Source: Arsukibacterium sp. MJ3
GTDB lineage: Bacteria; Pseudomonadota; Gammaproteobacteria; Enterobacterales; Alteromonadaceae
DNA length: 64,000 nucleotides
Assembly (NCBI RefSeq): GCF_000987765.1
Contig: NZ_LAHP01000001.1
Location: 265,380-329,379 of the forward strand
Reading direction: 5' to 3'
The notes beneath the pieces were generated by a model. The model was not told the DNA's origin. It saw only the letters and a list, made by a program, of their open reading frames with translations, and made no database searches. Both the position numbers and the translations under genes were made by a program. This document shows, one piece after another, positions 35,365 to 45,246 of the stretch (its first letter is position 1; each line of letters opens with the position of its first letter).

Positions 35365-36900
35365 TCAGGCTAACGCCTTTTGTTTCGGAGATAGCTCCGC
35401 GACTAATTTGACTGATGTCACCATCTGATCCAGCTGAAAGTGAGGCTGCAACTGGATCACTGAATAGTAGCGACCCGGCTCACCCCGCTTTTCTTTGACC
35501 TTAATTCGTGCTTCACGCAATGGCCGACGGGCGCGCACCTCGTAAGAGGCGTCTTCAGAGGCGGTGGTATAGTTATGTAGCCAGCGTTGCAAATCTTGTT
35601 CACACGCCTCTGCTGACACATAGCCACCCACTTTGTCCCGGCCAATTACTTTGATGTAATGCGCAAAGCGAGCTACACATAAAATGTATTGCAACATGGC
35701 AGATAACCGGGCGTTAACCGTAGATAAGGTTTTATCGTAGGCTTTTGCTTCTTGTACTGACGCGTTATTGTAAAAGGCATAAAAATCACTATAAGGCACT
35801 GCCGACAGCGGCACGAAACCGGCATCAGACAAGGCAGACTCAAAGCGATGCCCCACCAGTAAATTTACCGATGGTTTATTAAATTGCTGATATTTCTCTG
35901 TTTCATACTGGCTAACCGGCAAATGCGTGACCAGACCAAAGTTATAATGGCCGGCTTTCATGCCGCGAATTTGGCCAAACCAGCCTGACTCGCTATAAGC
36001 CCGCACCAGCACCCCGGCAAAAGCCCAGGCAGCGTTACCCCATAAATAATCACGTTGCGGCCGGTTTAGCTGCTCTTTAAACACAAAGCCTTCGCTGCGG
36101 CTGCCATCATCTTTATAGGGTGGTCGCATCAGCACCTGCGGCAACACCAAACCTAAAAAGCGGGCATCTTCCATATTACGCAGCGCCCGCCATTTGACAT
36201 ACTCAGGCTGTTTAAACTGGCTGGCGATATCGGCCACCTGGCCCAACTCTGAAAAATGATCAACCCCAAACAATGACGGATGAGCAGCGGCAATAAAGGG
36301 AGCAAACGCCGCGGCAGCGGTACGGACCACTTCTTTTAACGTATCAAGATCGTTAATGCTCTGGCCACGACGGATTTTATGGCTAATTTGATAATCGCCA
36401 ATCAAAACGCCAAACGGTTCACCGCCAGCCATATCAAATTCGTTGTCGTAAATAAGCTTAAAAAAATCGCTCTGGTCAAAATCAATAGCCCGGTTAATAT
36501 CTTTACTGAGCTCAGGCCAGGATAACGATATTACTTTAACTTTAACTTTTTGCTCGCGATCATAACGCTCGGCCTGCTCAGTTAAATACAGTAAACCACG
36601 CCAACTGGCTTCCAACTCCTGCATTACCGGATGGTGTAAAATACCGTTAATTTGCTGATTAATTAGGCTGTCAATTTCAGCAATAGCCCGCCCCAGTACA
36701 GGCCTAACAAAAGCCGCCCCTGCACAAGGGCGGCTTTCAATATGTTGTAACCAAAACAGTACCGCCTTTAACGGATCAGACTCACGTAAAAACCTGCTAA
36801 GCAAGCCTTTGCGCTCAGCGCTGGCATAAGATGGGCAAGGTCGGTTGCACTCATCAATATCAAAAATTGTATCCGCAACAAAATTAACTGCGTCAACCAT
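35365..36900 (-). CDS. TssC-like second sheath protein (ImpD/TssC2)
   Basis: This 511-residue TssC/EvpB-family protein is a divergent paralogue of the gene upstream. Shared motifs are HPVMQELEASWRGLLYLTEQ, FGVLIGDYQIS, DVIAS-like segments, EYVKWRALRNMEDARFLGLVLPQVLMRPPY, WGNAAWAFAGVLVRAYSESGWFGQIRG and RFAHYIKVIGRDKVG. It has an extra N-terminal 45 residues. A second TssC-like protein (ImpD) occurs in the Rhizobium imp system and relatives. Its role may be at the sheath end or baseplate; that is not settled. It is followed by tagJ. Confidence 0.88.
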   Translation of the reverse strand: MVDAVNFVADTIFDIDECNRPCPSYASAERKGLLSRFLRESDPLKAVLFWLQHIESRPCAGAAFVRPVLGRAIAEIDSLINQQINGILHHPVMQELEASWRGLLYLTEQAERYDREQKVKVKVISLSWPELSKDINRAIDFDQSDFFKLIYDNEFDMAGGEPFGVLIGDYQISHKIRRGQSINDLDTLKEVVRTAAAAFAPFIAAAHPSLFGVDHFSELGQVADIASQFKQPEYVKWRALRNMEDARFLGLVLPQVLMRPPYKDDGSRSEGFVFKEQLNRPQRDYLWGNAAWAFAGVLVRAYSESGWFGQIRGMKAGHYNFGLVTHLPVSQYETEKYQQFNKPSVNLLVGHRFESALSDAGFVPLSAVPYSDFYAFYNNASVQEAKAYDKTLSTVNARLSAMLQYILCVARFAHYIKVIGRDKVGGYVSAEACEQDLQRWLHNYTTASEDASYEVRARRPLREARIKVKEKRGEPGRYYSVIQLQPHFQLDQMVTSVKLVAELSPKQKALA

Positions 36901-36956
36901 GACCTGTCCGTCCCTACTTCTTCTAACGAGCTTAGAATGGATTACTAACGTTAAAA

Positions 36957-38450
36957 TTAGCTACCCATTTCCGGAATTTTGGCTACTAAACGTAACGACG
37001 TAGACAACTCTTCCAGTTGCAGCCAAGGTCTTAACCAGGCTACCGCATTGTATGAGCCAGGACGTCCTGGGATCTCACGCACCTGCACTTTGGCATCAGC
37101 CAATGGATAACGCGCCCGAACTTCCTGGCCACTGCCCTCTGACGCATTGACATATGTCAGGATCCAACGGTTAAGCCATACTTCAACATCTTCCGCTTCC
37201 ATAAAACTGCCAATTTTGTCGCGGGCCAGTACTTTTAGATAATGGGCAAAACGTGACGTGGCCATTAAATAAGGTAGGCGGGCAGAAATTGCCGCGTTAG
37301 CGGTTGCTTCCGGGCTATCATATTTTTTCGGCTTCTGCGCAGTTTGGGCGCCAAAAAACACCGCATAGTCGGTGTTTTTATAATGGCAAAGTGGTAAAAA
37401 GCCCATCTTGCCCAGTTCAGCTTCACGCCTGTCGGTAATACCAATTTCAGTTGGACACTTCAGATCCGGGTCACCATCATCACTCATAAAAATATGCGAC
37501 GGTAAACCTTCCACTTTACCGCCACCTTCAGCGCCACGAATTGCAGTGCAAAAACCATACTGTGCAAAGGCATTAGTCAGCCGGCTACCCAATACATAAG
37601 CGGCATTCATCCAGCAGTAATGGTTATGATTCGGATTAGTCGCCACGGCTTTTTGCGTGTCTAACTCAAACTCTTCATAGCCAAATTCTTCAACAGGCGC
37701 AGTAGTGCTGCCATAGGGCAACCGCGCTAATACCCGAGGCATGCTCAGGGTAACAAAACGAGAATCATCACTTTCGCGAAATGAGCGCCACTTGGTATAT
37801 TCCAATGACTCAAAAATTTTCTCTAAGTCACGCGGTTTAGACAGTTCCGTCCATTCATCAAAGCCAAACAGTGCCGGTGAGGCACTGGACAAAAACGGGC
37901 AGAAACCGGCAGCAGAAACGTTTGACATATACGTCAGTGTTTCAATATCTTCCGGATGGTTGGTAAACTCATAGTCACCAATAATCGCGCCATACGGCTC
38001 CCCACCTGGGGTACCAAACTCGGTCTCGTAAACTTTTTTAAACGTTTGGCTTTGATCAAACTCCACTGCTTTACTTAAATCTTTGTAAAGCTCCTTTTTA
38101 CTCATGCTGATCATGCGGATTTTTAACGAGCCACCGGTTTCTGAATTCGTTACCAAGTGATTAAGGCCACGCCAGCTGCCTTCTAACTTCTGAAAATCTT
38201 CAGCGTGCATAATGACCGACAACTGATCAGAAATCAGGGAGTCAAGACGATTAATCGCTTCGTTAAAGGTAACAGTCAGGTTTTTATTCCAGCTCACTGT
38301 GCCGCTCATGGCTTCTTCAGTTAAGGTGCGAATTAGCTCCTCGGCGCGCGAGGCATCTGTTTGCTTGGTGGCACCAATAGCCTGTTCCAGTAACGATGCT
38401 AACTCGGTGCTACTACTCTCATGGCTTGCAACTAAGGCTTCCGTACTCAT
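36957..38450 (-). CDS. tssC: TssC (VipB) large sheath protein
   Basis: This 497-residue protein makes the contractile sheath with TssB. It has the canonical [84 protein letters not shown] and [14 protein letters not shown] segments. The C-terminus [10 protein letters not shown] closes as in the family. It starts 2 bp after tssB, as is usual for this obligate pair. Confidence 0.96.
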   Translation of the reverse strand: MSTEALVASHESSSTELASLLEQAIGATKQTDASRAEELIRTLTEEAMSGTVSWNKNLTVTFNEAINRLDSLISDQLSVIMHAEDFQKLEGSWRGLNHLVTNSETGGSLKIRMISMSKKELYKDLSKAVEFDQSQTFKKVYETEFGTPGGEPYGAIIGDYEFTNHPEDIETLTYMSNVSAAGFCPFLSSASPALFGFDEWTELSKPRDLEKIFESLEYTKWRSFRESDDSRFVTLSMPRVLARLPYGSTTAPVEEFGYEEFELDTQKAVATNPNHNHYCWMNAAYVLGSRLTNAFAQYGFCTAIRGAEGGGKVEGLPSHIFMSDDGDPDLKCPTEIGITDRREAELGKMGFLPLCHYKNTDYAVFFGAQTAQKPKKYDSPEATANAAISARLPYLMATSRFAHYLKVLARDKIGSFMEAEDVEVWLNRWILTYVNASEGSGQEVRARYPLADAKVQVREIPGRPGSYNAVAWLRPWLQLEELSTSLRLVAKIPEMGS

Positions 38451-38451
38451 A

Positions 38452-38952
38452 TTATTTGTCCTCTAAATTCAGTTCCTGCGCCAACTGTTGCAGGTCAGCA
38501 TTACTGTTAAGCACCCGTTCCAGGATGTTTTCCAGATCTTCAGAGCGGTCAATTTTGGTCATCAGATCACGCAGTTTGTTTCGGGTCTCCATCAGTTTTT
38601 CAAGCGGTTCCACTTGGCGGACAATGGCAGCCGGCTCAAAGTCTTGCATCGATTTAAATTGCAAAGCAACGGCAAATTCACTGCCATCATTGGCCAGCTT
38701 ATTTTCCACTTTAAAATTAAGCTTAGGATTCATCCGCTTTAATACTTCATCAAAATTATCCCGGTCAATCTGCACAAAACGGCGGTCTTTTAATGGCTTT
38801 AACGCCTGAGTGTTGTGACCGGCAAAATCGCCCATCACCCCTACTACAAACGGCAACTCTTTTTTAACAGCGTTACCCTCAGTTTCAACATCATAAGTAA
38901 TGTGAACTCTTGGTTTGCGTACCCGTGACAACTTACTGTGAATACTTTCCAT
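38452..38952 (-). CDS. tssB: TssB (VipA) small sheath protein
   Basis: This 166-residue protein carries the family signature [70 protein letters not shown], then [33 protein letters not shown]. It pairs with TssC in the sheath. It lies 57 bp downstream of tssA. Confidence 0.96.
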   Translation of the reverse strand: MESIHSKLSRVRKPRVHITYDVETEGNAVKKELPFVVGVMGDFAGHNTQALKPLKDRRFVQIDRDNFDEVLKRMNPKLNFKVENKLANDGSEFAVALQFKSMQDFEPAAIVRQVEPLEKLMETRNKLRDLMTKIDRSEDLENILERVLNSNADLQQLAQELNLEDK

Positions 38953-39009
38953 TTACTCTCTCCTATCGTTAGTCTGTCGTGGCCGCGCAGGCAACGCTGG
39001 CCGGTTGCT

Positions 39010-40104
39010 CTACTTAGTCTGCGGTATCCCCGCCAGACGAAAATAACTGTTTCTGGTATTACTATCGTCAATCAACTCTTGTAAAAGCTCAGGCAGAGTC
39101 AGATCACTCCAGCGGATCACTTGCTCAAGTGCATATGACATTGGCGAATGTGGTTCAGTCTTACGAAAAAAATCAACAGCATGCTGTAACGAACGAATAA
39201 CCTGTTGCCGCGATTGCAGCTGCTGATCAACATTGTGGGTACTAAGATTAGCCAGCGACTCGATTTCAGTATTATCGGCCTGGCTATCCGGCTCTGGTTT
39301 TAGCTTGTCAGCTGCCAGGTAGTTAACAGCATCAAGACATTGTTGCAGCGCTTTGCTAATGGCCGTTGTTGGTTGTTGCTCGCCAGCCATGGCGGCGTCC
39401 ATGGCGTCAGACAATAATATAAATTCAGCTATAGCCAGGTGTATGTCACTGCGCAGCTGCTGATAAAAGCTGGCTGGTGTTTCCTGCACGGCCTGCTGAA
39501 TTTGCTCAAGACTGGCGATACCAGCATCCGTTCGCTGCTTTTGTTTGTTTTCATCTTTGCGGGATAAAGCAGCGGCCCGCACATATTGCCAGCAGGCAAA
39601 ACAACCAACTGAGCTTGCTTCAGTCAGCGGTATACTTAAGATAGGCGTGATAAGGGCACCATCGCCCTCATAACCGTTAAGTCCAACTAGCGGCGCTATC
39701 CGTGCGTCCATGCCTTCATCATCCGGCAGTGGATACACATCCAGCCAAAAATGCTCAATCAATAGACGGGTAGTTTTAAAGCCGGTTGCCAGGCCAGCAA
39801 ATCCTTCTGTGCGGCACCAGGCTTCAATCAACCAGGCGGCGTATTCCAAATCTTTACTCTGATGAGTCAAAATGTCAGGCAGCGCCTGCTCCAGCGGCCG
39901 CCAGTCAAGTACCAACGCCTGAAAATCATCGTCTTCAAACAACATAGCTCGTTCATTAGCGCGGGCCTGACTACGAACGTCTTTTAAGCTGTAGTATTGT
40001 GAGGTAGGTGAGATATCGCTGCGTGGATCTACCCCGGCAGGTGCTTGTACCGCCACGGCTTTTATTAACAACTCAAAATCTATTAATTCACTGCGATCCA
40101 TCAC
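39010..40104 (-). CDS. tssA: TssA (ImpA-type) T6SS assembly protein
   Basis: This 364-residue protein has the ImpA_N domain: APAGVDPRSD near residue 22, LVLDWRPLEQALPDIL, KDLEYAAWLIEAWCRTEGFAGLATGFKTTRLLIEHFWLDVYPLPDDEGMDARIAPLVGLNG. The C-terminal part ends in SPMSYALEQVIRWSDLTLPELLQELI, like short TssA proteins. It caps the growing sheath. The 5' leader contains one copy of the 17-bp direct repeat 15 bp before the start. Confidence 0.94.
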   Translation of the reverse strand: MMDRSELIDFELLIKAVAVQAPAGVDPRSDISPTSQYYSLKDVRSQARANERAMLFEDDDFQALVLDWRPLEQALPDILTHQSKDLEYAAWLIEAWCRTEGFAGLATGFKTTRLLIEHFWLDVYPLPDDEGMDARIAPLVGLNGYEGDGALITPILSIPLTEASSVGCFACWQYVRAAALSRKDENKQKQRTDAGIASLEQIQQAVQETPASFYQQLRSDIHLAIAEFILLSDAMDAAMAGEQQPTTAISKALQQCLDAVNYLAADKLKPEPDSQADNTEIESLANLSTHNVDQQLQSRQQVIRSLQHAVDFFRKTEPHSPMSYALEQVIRWSDLTLPELLQELIDDSNTRNSYFRLAGIPQTK

Positions 40105-40118
40105 AATTAACCATTAAA

Positions 40119-40135
40119 CATATTAATAGTGAATT
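40119..40135. repeat. 17-bp direct repeat, copy next to tssA
   Basis: CATATTAATAGTGAATT, exact copy of 40966-40982 in the same orientation. The two copies bracket pppA. This copy lies 15 bp upstream of the tssA start. Confidence 0.85.
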
Positions 40136-40173
40136 ATGTTACTTTATAGTTCACAAAATAACAACATTACAAA

Positions 40174-40968
40174 CTATATTTGTACAATTTTGAGGTTTAT
40201 AGGTATTGTTTTATCATTAATATTAACATAACTGCTATTGTGTAGCTTAACTAAAATACTGGTAACATTATCTTTCGCGCCTGCTACTAGGGTAGAGTGC
40301 AATAAGGCTTTGCTGGCATCAGCTATATCTTCATGCTGCAAATAGTGATGAATTTCATGATCAGGTAACTCTTTTGTTAAGCCATCGGTACACAGTAAAA
40401 ACAAATCACCCGGCTGGCAAACATCTGAATTTACCGCTACATCAAGCACATCGTCAACGCCAACCGCCCGGGTAATAACGTTGGCTAACTCATGGCTTTC
40501 TGCCTCACTGGCTGCCAGTAACCCTTGCTCTACCATTTCATTTACCTGGCTATGGTCATGGCTAAGCTGTGTTAGCTGGTTGTGTCGCAGTAAATAACAA
40601 CGGCTATCACCGGCCCATAGTAAATGGTAATTATTGTGCTGAATAAACAGTACCACCACGGTAGAGCCGGCCATGGTACCCAATAATTGTTGTTTGCTAA
40701 AATGCAGCAATGCTTGATTAGCCTGCTGCAGCGCCTGACACAATAAGGCTGGCGTTACCATCGCACCAGCATCGGTAACTGTTTTTTTTAACATATCCAT
40801 AACTAGTTGACTGGCCACGTCACCGGCGGCATGGCCGCCCATGCCGTCTGCTACTGCCCACACACCCGCTTCAGGCATAGCCAGACAGGCGTCTTCATTA
40901 AGTTGTCTTACCAAGCCCTTATGACTTTGTGCCTGAAATACAATTTGCATATCGCCAAAACCATCCAT
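40174..40968 (-). CDS. pppA: PppA, PP2C-type phosphatase of T6SS
   Basis: This 264-residue PP2C-family protein phosphatase removes phosphate added by the T6SS kinase, probably from the FHA protein. Motifs are VFQAQSHKGLVRQLNEDACLA, GVWAVADGMGGHAAGDVASQL (metal-binding DGMGG), LLWAGDSRCYLLR, LTQLSHDHSQVNEMV, DLFLLCTDGLTKEL and AKDNVTSILVKL. The ATG at 40968 starts inside the 17-bp repeat and one base after the tagF stop region; the frame is open further upstream but within tagF. It ends in an AT-rich gap of 69 bp before tssA. Confidence 0.93.
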   Translation of the reverse strand: MDGFGDMQIVFQAQSHKGLVRQLNEDACLAMPEAGVWAVADGMGGHAAGDVASQLVMDMLKKTVTDAGAMVTPALLCQALQQANQALLHFSKQQLLGTMAGSTVVVLFIQHNNYHLLWAGDSRCYLLRHNQLTQLSHDHSQVNEMVEQGLLAASEAESHELANVITRAVGVDDVLDVAVNSDVCQPGDLFLLCTDGLTKELPDHEIHHYLQHEDIADASKALLHSTLVAGAKDNVTSILVKLHNSSYVNINDKTIPINLKIVQI

Positions 40969-40982
40969 ATTAATAGTGAATT
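40966..40982. repeat. 17-bp direct repeat, copy at the tagF/pppA junction
   Basis: Exact copy of CATATTAATAGTGAATT at 40119-40135. On the minus strand it holds the last four tagF codons, its stop, and the pppA start codon. Confidence 0.85.
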
Positions 40983-41698
40983 TGTTTTTGTTGCCAGTTC
41001 CAGCGTGTCCAGTCGCCATCCAGCATAGCGGCATACTGGCTAACTTGCGGTAAGCCGGAGGTAACCAGTAAACAGGGAGTAACGTGCTCAGAACCAGCCG
41101 TCCACCACAAGCAGTAACGGGAAAATTGTTGTAAGTAACTTTGGTGTAGCAGGGCCAGACTATCCAACGGCTGATTAGCACTGATGGTCCAGGCCTGACG
41201 GATAGCTTCATTACTGCTTTGACTGACACTAAAGCGTGTAGCTTGTGGCCAGGCTATCGCCAGTTTGCTTAATTCTGCTAACCAATGCTGCAAGTTAAAC
41301 CCCTCGTCAAGTGTCGCCAGCGCCTGCTGCTCCAAGCTGTCAGTCCAGCCGCTTTCTTGCCAGGCCTGCACCGGTGTTACCGCCAGTTCAGCCGCCAACG
41401 TAAAGGGATAATGGCGACCAACCTGATCAGCCGATGGCATCAGGGTACCTGCCATAGCCTTGTCACTGCAGACCCCTGGCGATAACGCAAAATGCCAGAT
41501 GGGGCTAGTTAAGTAGGTTTCGAGCCAACGAGTCCCTAATTGCTCGCGGCTAACCGCCAGCACCGCTTGCAGCCACTCATGCCAACTATCAACAAATGCC
41601 ACATCGAGGTCTTGCGCCAGAAAATCACCTTGGCTGATAATTTTGCCGCAAATCCCTACCGGGCTTGCTAGCGCTTTCATTACAGGTTGGCCGGACAC
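40970..41698 (-). CDS. tagF: TagF, T6SS repressor of phosphorylation pathway
   Basis: This 242-residue protein has the TagF/SciT fold: GICGKIISQGDFLAQDLDVAFVDSWHEWLQAVL, WHFALSPGVCSDKAMAGTLMPSADQVGRHYPFTLA and the WWTAGSEHVTPCLLVTSGLP segment. TagF blocks T6SS firing by binding Fha in other systems. The GTG start at 41698 has GGAGG at good distance, while the ATG at 41680 lacks one. It overlaps the tssM stop by 19 bp and is directly followed by pppA. Confidence 0.9.
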   Translation of the reverse strand: MSGQPVMKALASPVGICGKIISQGDFLAQDLDVAFVDSWHEWLQAVLAVSREQLGTRWLETYLTSPIWHFALSPGVCSDKAMAGTLMPSADQVGRHYPFTLAAELAVTPVQAWQESGWTDSLEQQALATLDEGFNLQHWLAELSKLAIAWPQATRFSVSQSSNEAIRQAWTISANQPLDSLALLHQSYLQQFSRYCLWWTAGSEHVTPCLLVTSGLPQVSQYAAMLDGDWTRWNWQQKQIHY

Positions 41699-44600
41699 GA
41701 GAACGCCTCCAGTTCATTACTCCAAAATGGGGTATTTACCGTATCTGGCACTAATTCCAGCCGCGCTTTATTGCCCTGAACCGCCAGATAAAGCACCTTA
41801 TCATCGCGAGTTTCTGGCCGCTCCTGGGTAAGTTCATCCAGTAACCTGAACCAGGACCACTCGCCTTCATAGCTGGCGTTAGCCGATAAACCGGCATTTG
41901 CCGGGGTAAACACCAACCGGGTTTGCAGCTTTTTCCGATCGCCGGGCCAGTAAAACTGACTGGAGCGGGTTGGGCCGTGGCGGTAAGACAGTTCCTGGCC
42001 ATCAATATCTAACATAAGATGGGTGATATGCCGGTCAAGAAATAATGGCTTTAAACTAAACCCCACTTTAAGTTTTTGGCTTCCAGCTTCAAAAAAGGTG
42101 CTGCGAATGCGCTGAGCACGTTGAAACGTTTTCAACACATTGGCATTCAGACCAATGTCTTTTTTAAAGGTCCAGTTAGTGCGGCTGGTATTTACGAAGG
42201 GGCTCAAATAATCTTTAAAAAAGCTATCCAACGTGCCACCATAACCAAAAAACCGCTCAAAATCACGTAGCTTAATATCTTCACTGGCTCCACGGTTTAA
42301 CGGATAACGACCCGCTATTGCCCCGCGATACTCGGTTAACACTTTACCATGCCAAGCTTCATTAATATGCTGGCGACTGCCGCGGGCAAATAATTGAGCG
42401 GTGTCACTGGACAAATTCCCCAACCAGTTACTAAATGGCGCCGGGAGTTCGCTGCGTAAGCGACGTAACTCAATATTCAGCTCATTGCCTCCCTGCGAAT
42501 TAAGCTGGTTGGCATAAGCTTGCCGCGCCCTGCCCCCCGGTACATACAGGCGTTCCAGATATTCATAGTAACGCCGAGTGGTCTGGGCTATTTGCTCAAG
42601 CTGGGTCGGTTCAATGGCTAATAGTGCAGAAAATGCAGCTTCAACTTCCTTGCCTGGCAAGCTGCGGCTGACATCTGGCATTTCATCAGGTAACAAGCGG
42701 TTCAAACGGGCGGTCTGGCTGGAAAACTGAGTTTGTGCCACTTTACTGGCCACATCCGCCGCCATATCCAGCTCGGCTGATGCAGGTAATTGCGTTAACC
42801 GTAAATTTTTCTGAGCCGCTTTAATGATACTTTGTATAGGCTGCTCTGGCCCCGCCAAAATTTTAGTGTGGGCCAATCCCTGCTCAACATTAATAATTGG
42901 CTGCATTTCAATATCATTTAATAGTTCCTGCCATACATACACGTAGTCCCGTAAATAGCGCATGGTAACTTCTGCCGATAATTCAGTATTACTTTGTTCT
43001 GTAGCACCGACTTGCTCATCACCATACACCCAGCTATCAGCCATTAACTGTCGAATGATCCGACGCTTTTCAATATTAAAAACACCATGAAACCCTTGAT
43101 AAGTGTATAAACCGGAGATCCCCTGACGCAGAGGTTTACCACTGCGCCGGCTAAATAAGGTAACACTGTCGGTTGCCAGCACATCCGATAAGCGAAAATC
43201 AGGAATATGGCTCTGCATCAATTCAGTGCGGATCCGCTGATAAGCGCGCTCTGCCAGCGGCACTGTCATCAGTAAATCGCGCGTGCTGGCCACTACAGTT
43301 TCATCATATCGCGCGCCTTGAATACCGGCCTGAAGCACCGCATCCAAATGGCGTTGTAGTGAGATACGAAGCGGCTGGTTTATCTCAGCAGGCAACATCC
43401 GCTGCGTGTATTGAGAAAACCAGGCCTGAACTTGCTCTGCGTCATAATGTTCAGCCTGAAAAATCATCAGATAGGTTTTTAACGTTTCGTATAGATAATC
43501 ACGATGCTCGGTATACTGCTGCATGTCAGTGATTAAGCTTTGCAGCATAAAAGGCACAAAATCGGCGTACAGTGCTCGCTGATAGGCCGTTTTAGCTGAC
43601 TGACCAAGTTTGTCACCCTGATATAACCCCAGGTTTTTCGGGCCATCTGCCGGCAATAAACCGGCATAACCAGCAGGCATATCGCGCAGCACATTAAGCT
43701 GCTCATTAAGCTGCAACATCGACCTCGTTGCCGCGACGTGTTCGATGCTCTGGTAATGCTGCAGTGACAGCGCCATTTCATCCACTAATTGCCGGTTCCA
43801 TTGGTAACTTGCGGTCCAGGCACTGAGTAACCATACTGACAATACTGCCGTCGTAGCCAAGGTGCCGTGGCGGATCCAGCGATGTTTATTTTTATGCTGC
43901 AAATTAACCGATGCCAACTCGCGCTCCGGGATCACAATCTGCTCAAAAAAGCGCTTTAAGAAATAACTTTTGCCCGCACCGGTATGACAACGCAGCGGTG
44001 GCTCGGCCAGGCCAAAGCTACCGCCAAGCTGCGCCATAACCCGATCAATCGGTTGGCCTTGCTGGGTAGCGCTGGCAATATAGACCCCACGGAACATGGT
44101 GGCTTTTTCAAACGGATTGGGTGCAAATATTTCTTTTAAAAAATCGTCGGCGGCGCTTTGTAACAACCTTAACTGCCGGGGAAATTCGTAAATTGCCGCA
44201 CGGCTGTGTTGCTCGCGCTCGGTTTGCAGGCGGCTAAACAAACGCTGATGCAGCCGGTTAACCATGGCATGAAACTCTTTATTAAACTGTGCCACCACGC
44301 CTTTTTCTTCATTTTCAGCCTCAAGCGCGAAGGTAGTGCCCCATACCTGGTCTCTGTCTTCTGGCGCTAAGTCGTCAAAGAACTCAGAGAAACCGGCAAT
44401 TAAATCTGCTTTGGTAAACATCACATAAACTGGAAAACTCATCCCCAGCTGGTTTTGCAATTCCTGCACGCGCTGTTTAATTGCTCTGGCGTGTAAATTG
44501 CGCTCAGTACGCGTTTGGTTAAGTAAATCAGCCAGGCTGACAAACACAATCACACCATTAATCGGCCGGCGTGGCCGATGTTTACGCAGCAACCCCAGAA

Positions 44601-45225
44601 AGCCCTGCCAGGCCGTGGCGTCCTGCTGTGCATGGCTATCTTGCGTGGTATAGCGTCCGGCGGTGTCAATTAATACCGCCTGATTGGTAAACCACCAGTC
44701 GCACTGGCGGGTACCGCCAATACCTTCTATTGCATCAACCCCCATTTGCTCCTTTAACGGAAACTCCAGCCCAGACTGCTGCAGCGCCGTGGTTTTACCT
44801 GATCCTGGCGGACCAATCAGCATATACCAGGGTAACTGGTATATATCTCGCGCCTTGCTAAAACGGGCATTTTTTAAAATATCCAGCGCTTTTTGCATCC
44901 GGCTGCGCAATATTTCAATATCGCGTTTCGCCATGGCATCCTGTTGTTGATGTTCATCGCCGTTTAACAAAGTGTCTACCGCTTGCATATTAGAGCGATC
45001 CTCACGTAAGCCCCGTATATAATGGCTTGCACCCCATATCAGCGCGATAACCAGTAGTGTGAGAAGCCTCGCAGTACTGCTGGCGAGCGGTTCAACGCCT
45101 GCAATGGCCACTAGCGGACCACCAAACCAAATTAACAGCGCCAGTGCCGTTAACCCCACTAGCGTAACAAGCCAGCCTGTGGTTAAAATGCGGCGTATTG
45201 AGAGGAAAAATCCATTAAATTTCAT
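41680..45225 (-). CDS. tssM: TssM (IcmF) inner-membrane protein of T6SS
   Basis: This 1181-residue protein is part of the TssJLM membrane complex. Two N-terminal membrane helices (about 15-70) precede a cytoplasmic NTPase-like domain with Walker A GPPGSGKTTALQQSG (near 138) and the DTAGRY motif. A third helix near residue 455 (WIRHGTLATTAVLSVWLLSAWT) leads to the long periplasmic part with the IcmF-type C-terminal beta domain. The intact Walker A suggests a nucleotide-binding type. It overlaps tagF by 19 bp. Confidence 0.96.
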   Translation of the reverse strand: MKFNGFFLSIRRILTTGWLVTLVGLTALALLIWFGGPLVAIAGVEPLASSTARLLTLLVIALIWGASHYIRGLREDRSNMQAVDTLLNGDEHQQQDAMAKRDIEILRSRMQKALDILKNARFSKARDIYQLPWYMLIGPPGSGKTTALQQSGLEFPLKEQMGVDAIEGIGGTRQCDWWFTNQAVLIDTAGRYTTQDSHAQQDATAWQGFLGLLRKHRPRRPINGVIVFVSLADLLNQTRTERNLHARAIKQRVQELQNQLGMSFPVYVMFTKADLIAGFSEFFDDLAPEDRDQVWGTTFALEAENEEKGVVAQFNKEFHAMVNRLHQRLFSRLQTEREQHSRAAIYEFPRQLRLLQSAADDFLKEIFAPNPFEKATMFRGVYIASATQQGQPIDRVMAQLGGSFGLAEPPLRCHTGAGKSYFLKRFFEQIVIPERELASVNLQHKNKHRWIRHGTLATTAVLSVWLLSAWTASYQWNRQLVDEMALSLQHYQSIEHVAATRSMLQLNEQLNVLRDMPAGYAGLLPADGPKNLGLYQGDKLGQSAKTAYQRALYADFVPFMLQSLITDMQQYTEHRDYLYETLKTYLMIFQAEHYDAEQVQAWFSQYTQRMLPAEINQPLRISLQRHLDAVLQAGIQGARYDETVVASTRDLLMTVPLAERAYQRIRTELMQSHIPDFRLSDVLATDSVTLFSRRSGKPLRQGISGLYTYQGFHGVFNIEKRRIIRQLMADSWVYGDEQVGATEQSNTELSAEVTMRYLRDYVYVWQELLNDIEMQPIINVEQGLAHTKILAGPEQPIQSIIKAAQKNLRLTQLPASAELDMAADVASKVAQTQFSSQTARLNRLLPDEMPDVSRSLPGKEVEAAFSALLAIEPTQLEQIAQTTRRYYEYLERLYVPGGRARQAYANQLNSQGGNELNIELRRLRSELPAPFSNWLGNLSSDTAQLFARGSRQHINEAWHGKVLTEYRGAIAGRYPLNRGASEDIKLRDFERFFGYGGTLDSFFKDYLSPFVNTSRTNWTFKKDIGLNANVLKTFQRAQRIRSTFFEAGSQKLKVGFSLKPLFLDRHITHLMLDIDGQELSYRHGPTRSSQFYWPGDRKKLQTRLVFTPANAGLSANASYEGEWSWFRLLDELTQERPETRDDKVLYLAVQGNKARLELVPDTVNTPFWSNELEAFSCPANL

Positions 45226-45246
45226 ACATCTAATCCTTGCACTTCA

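Noticed and set aside
40969..41229. 87 extra N-terminal codons of pppA
   Set aside because: They lie inside tagF in another frame and lack PP2C similarity; the ATG at 40968 follows the tagF stop directly.
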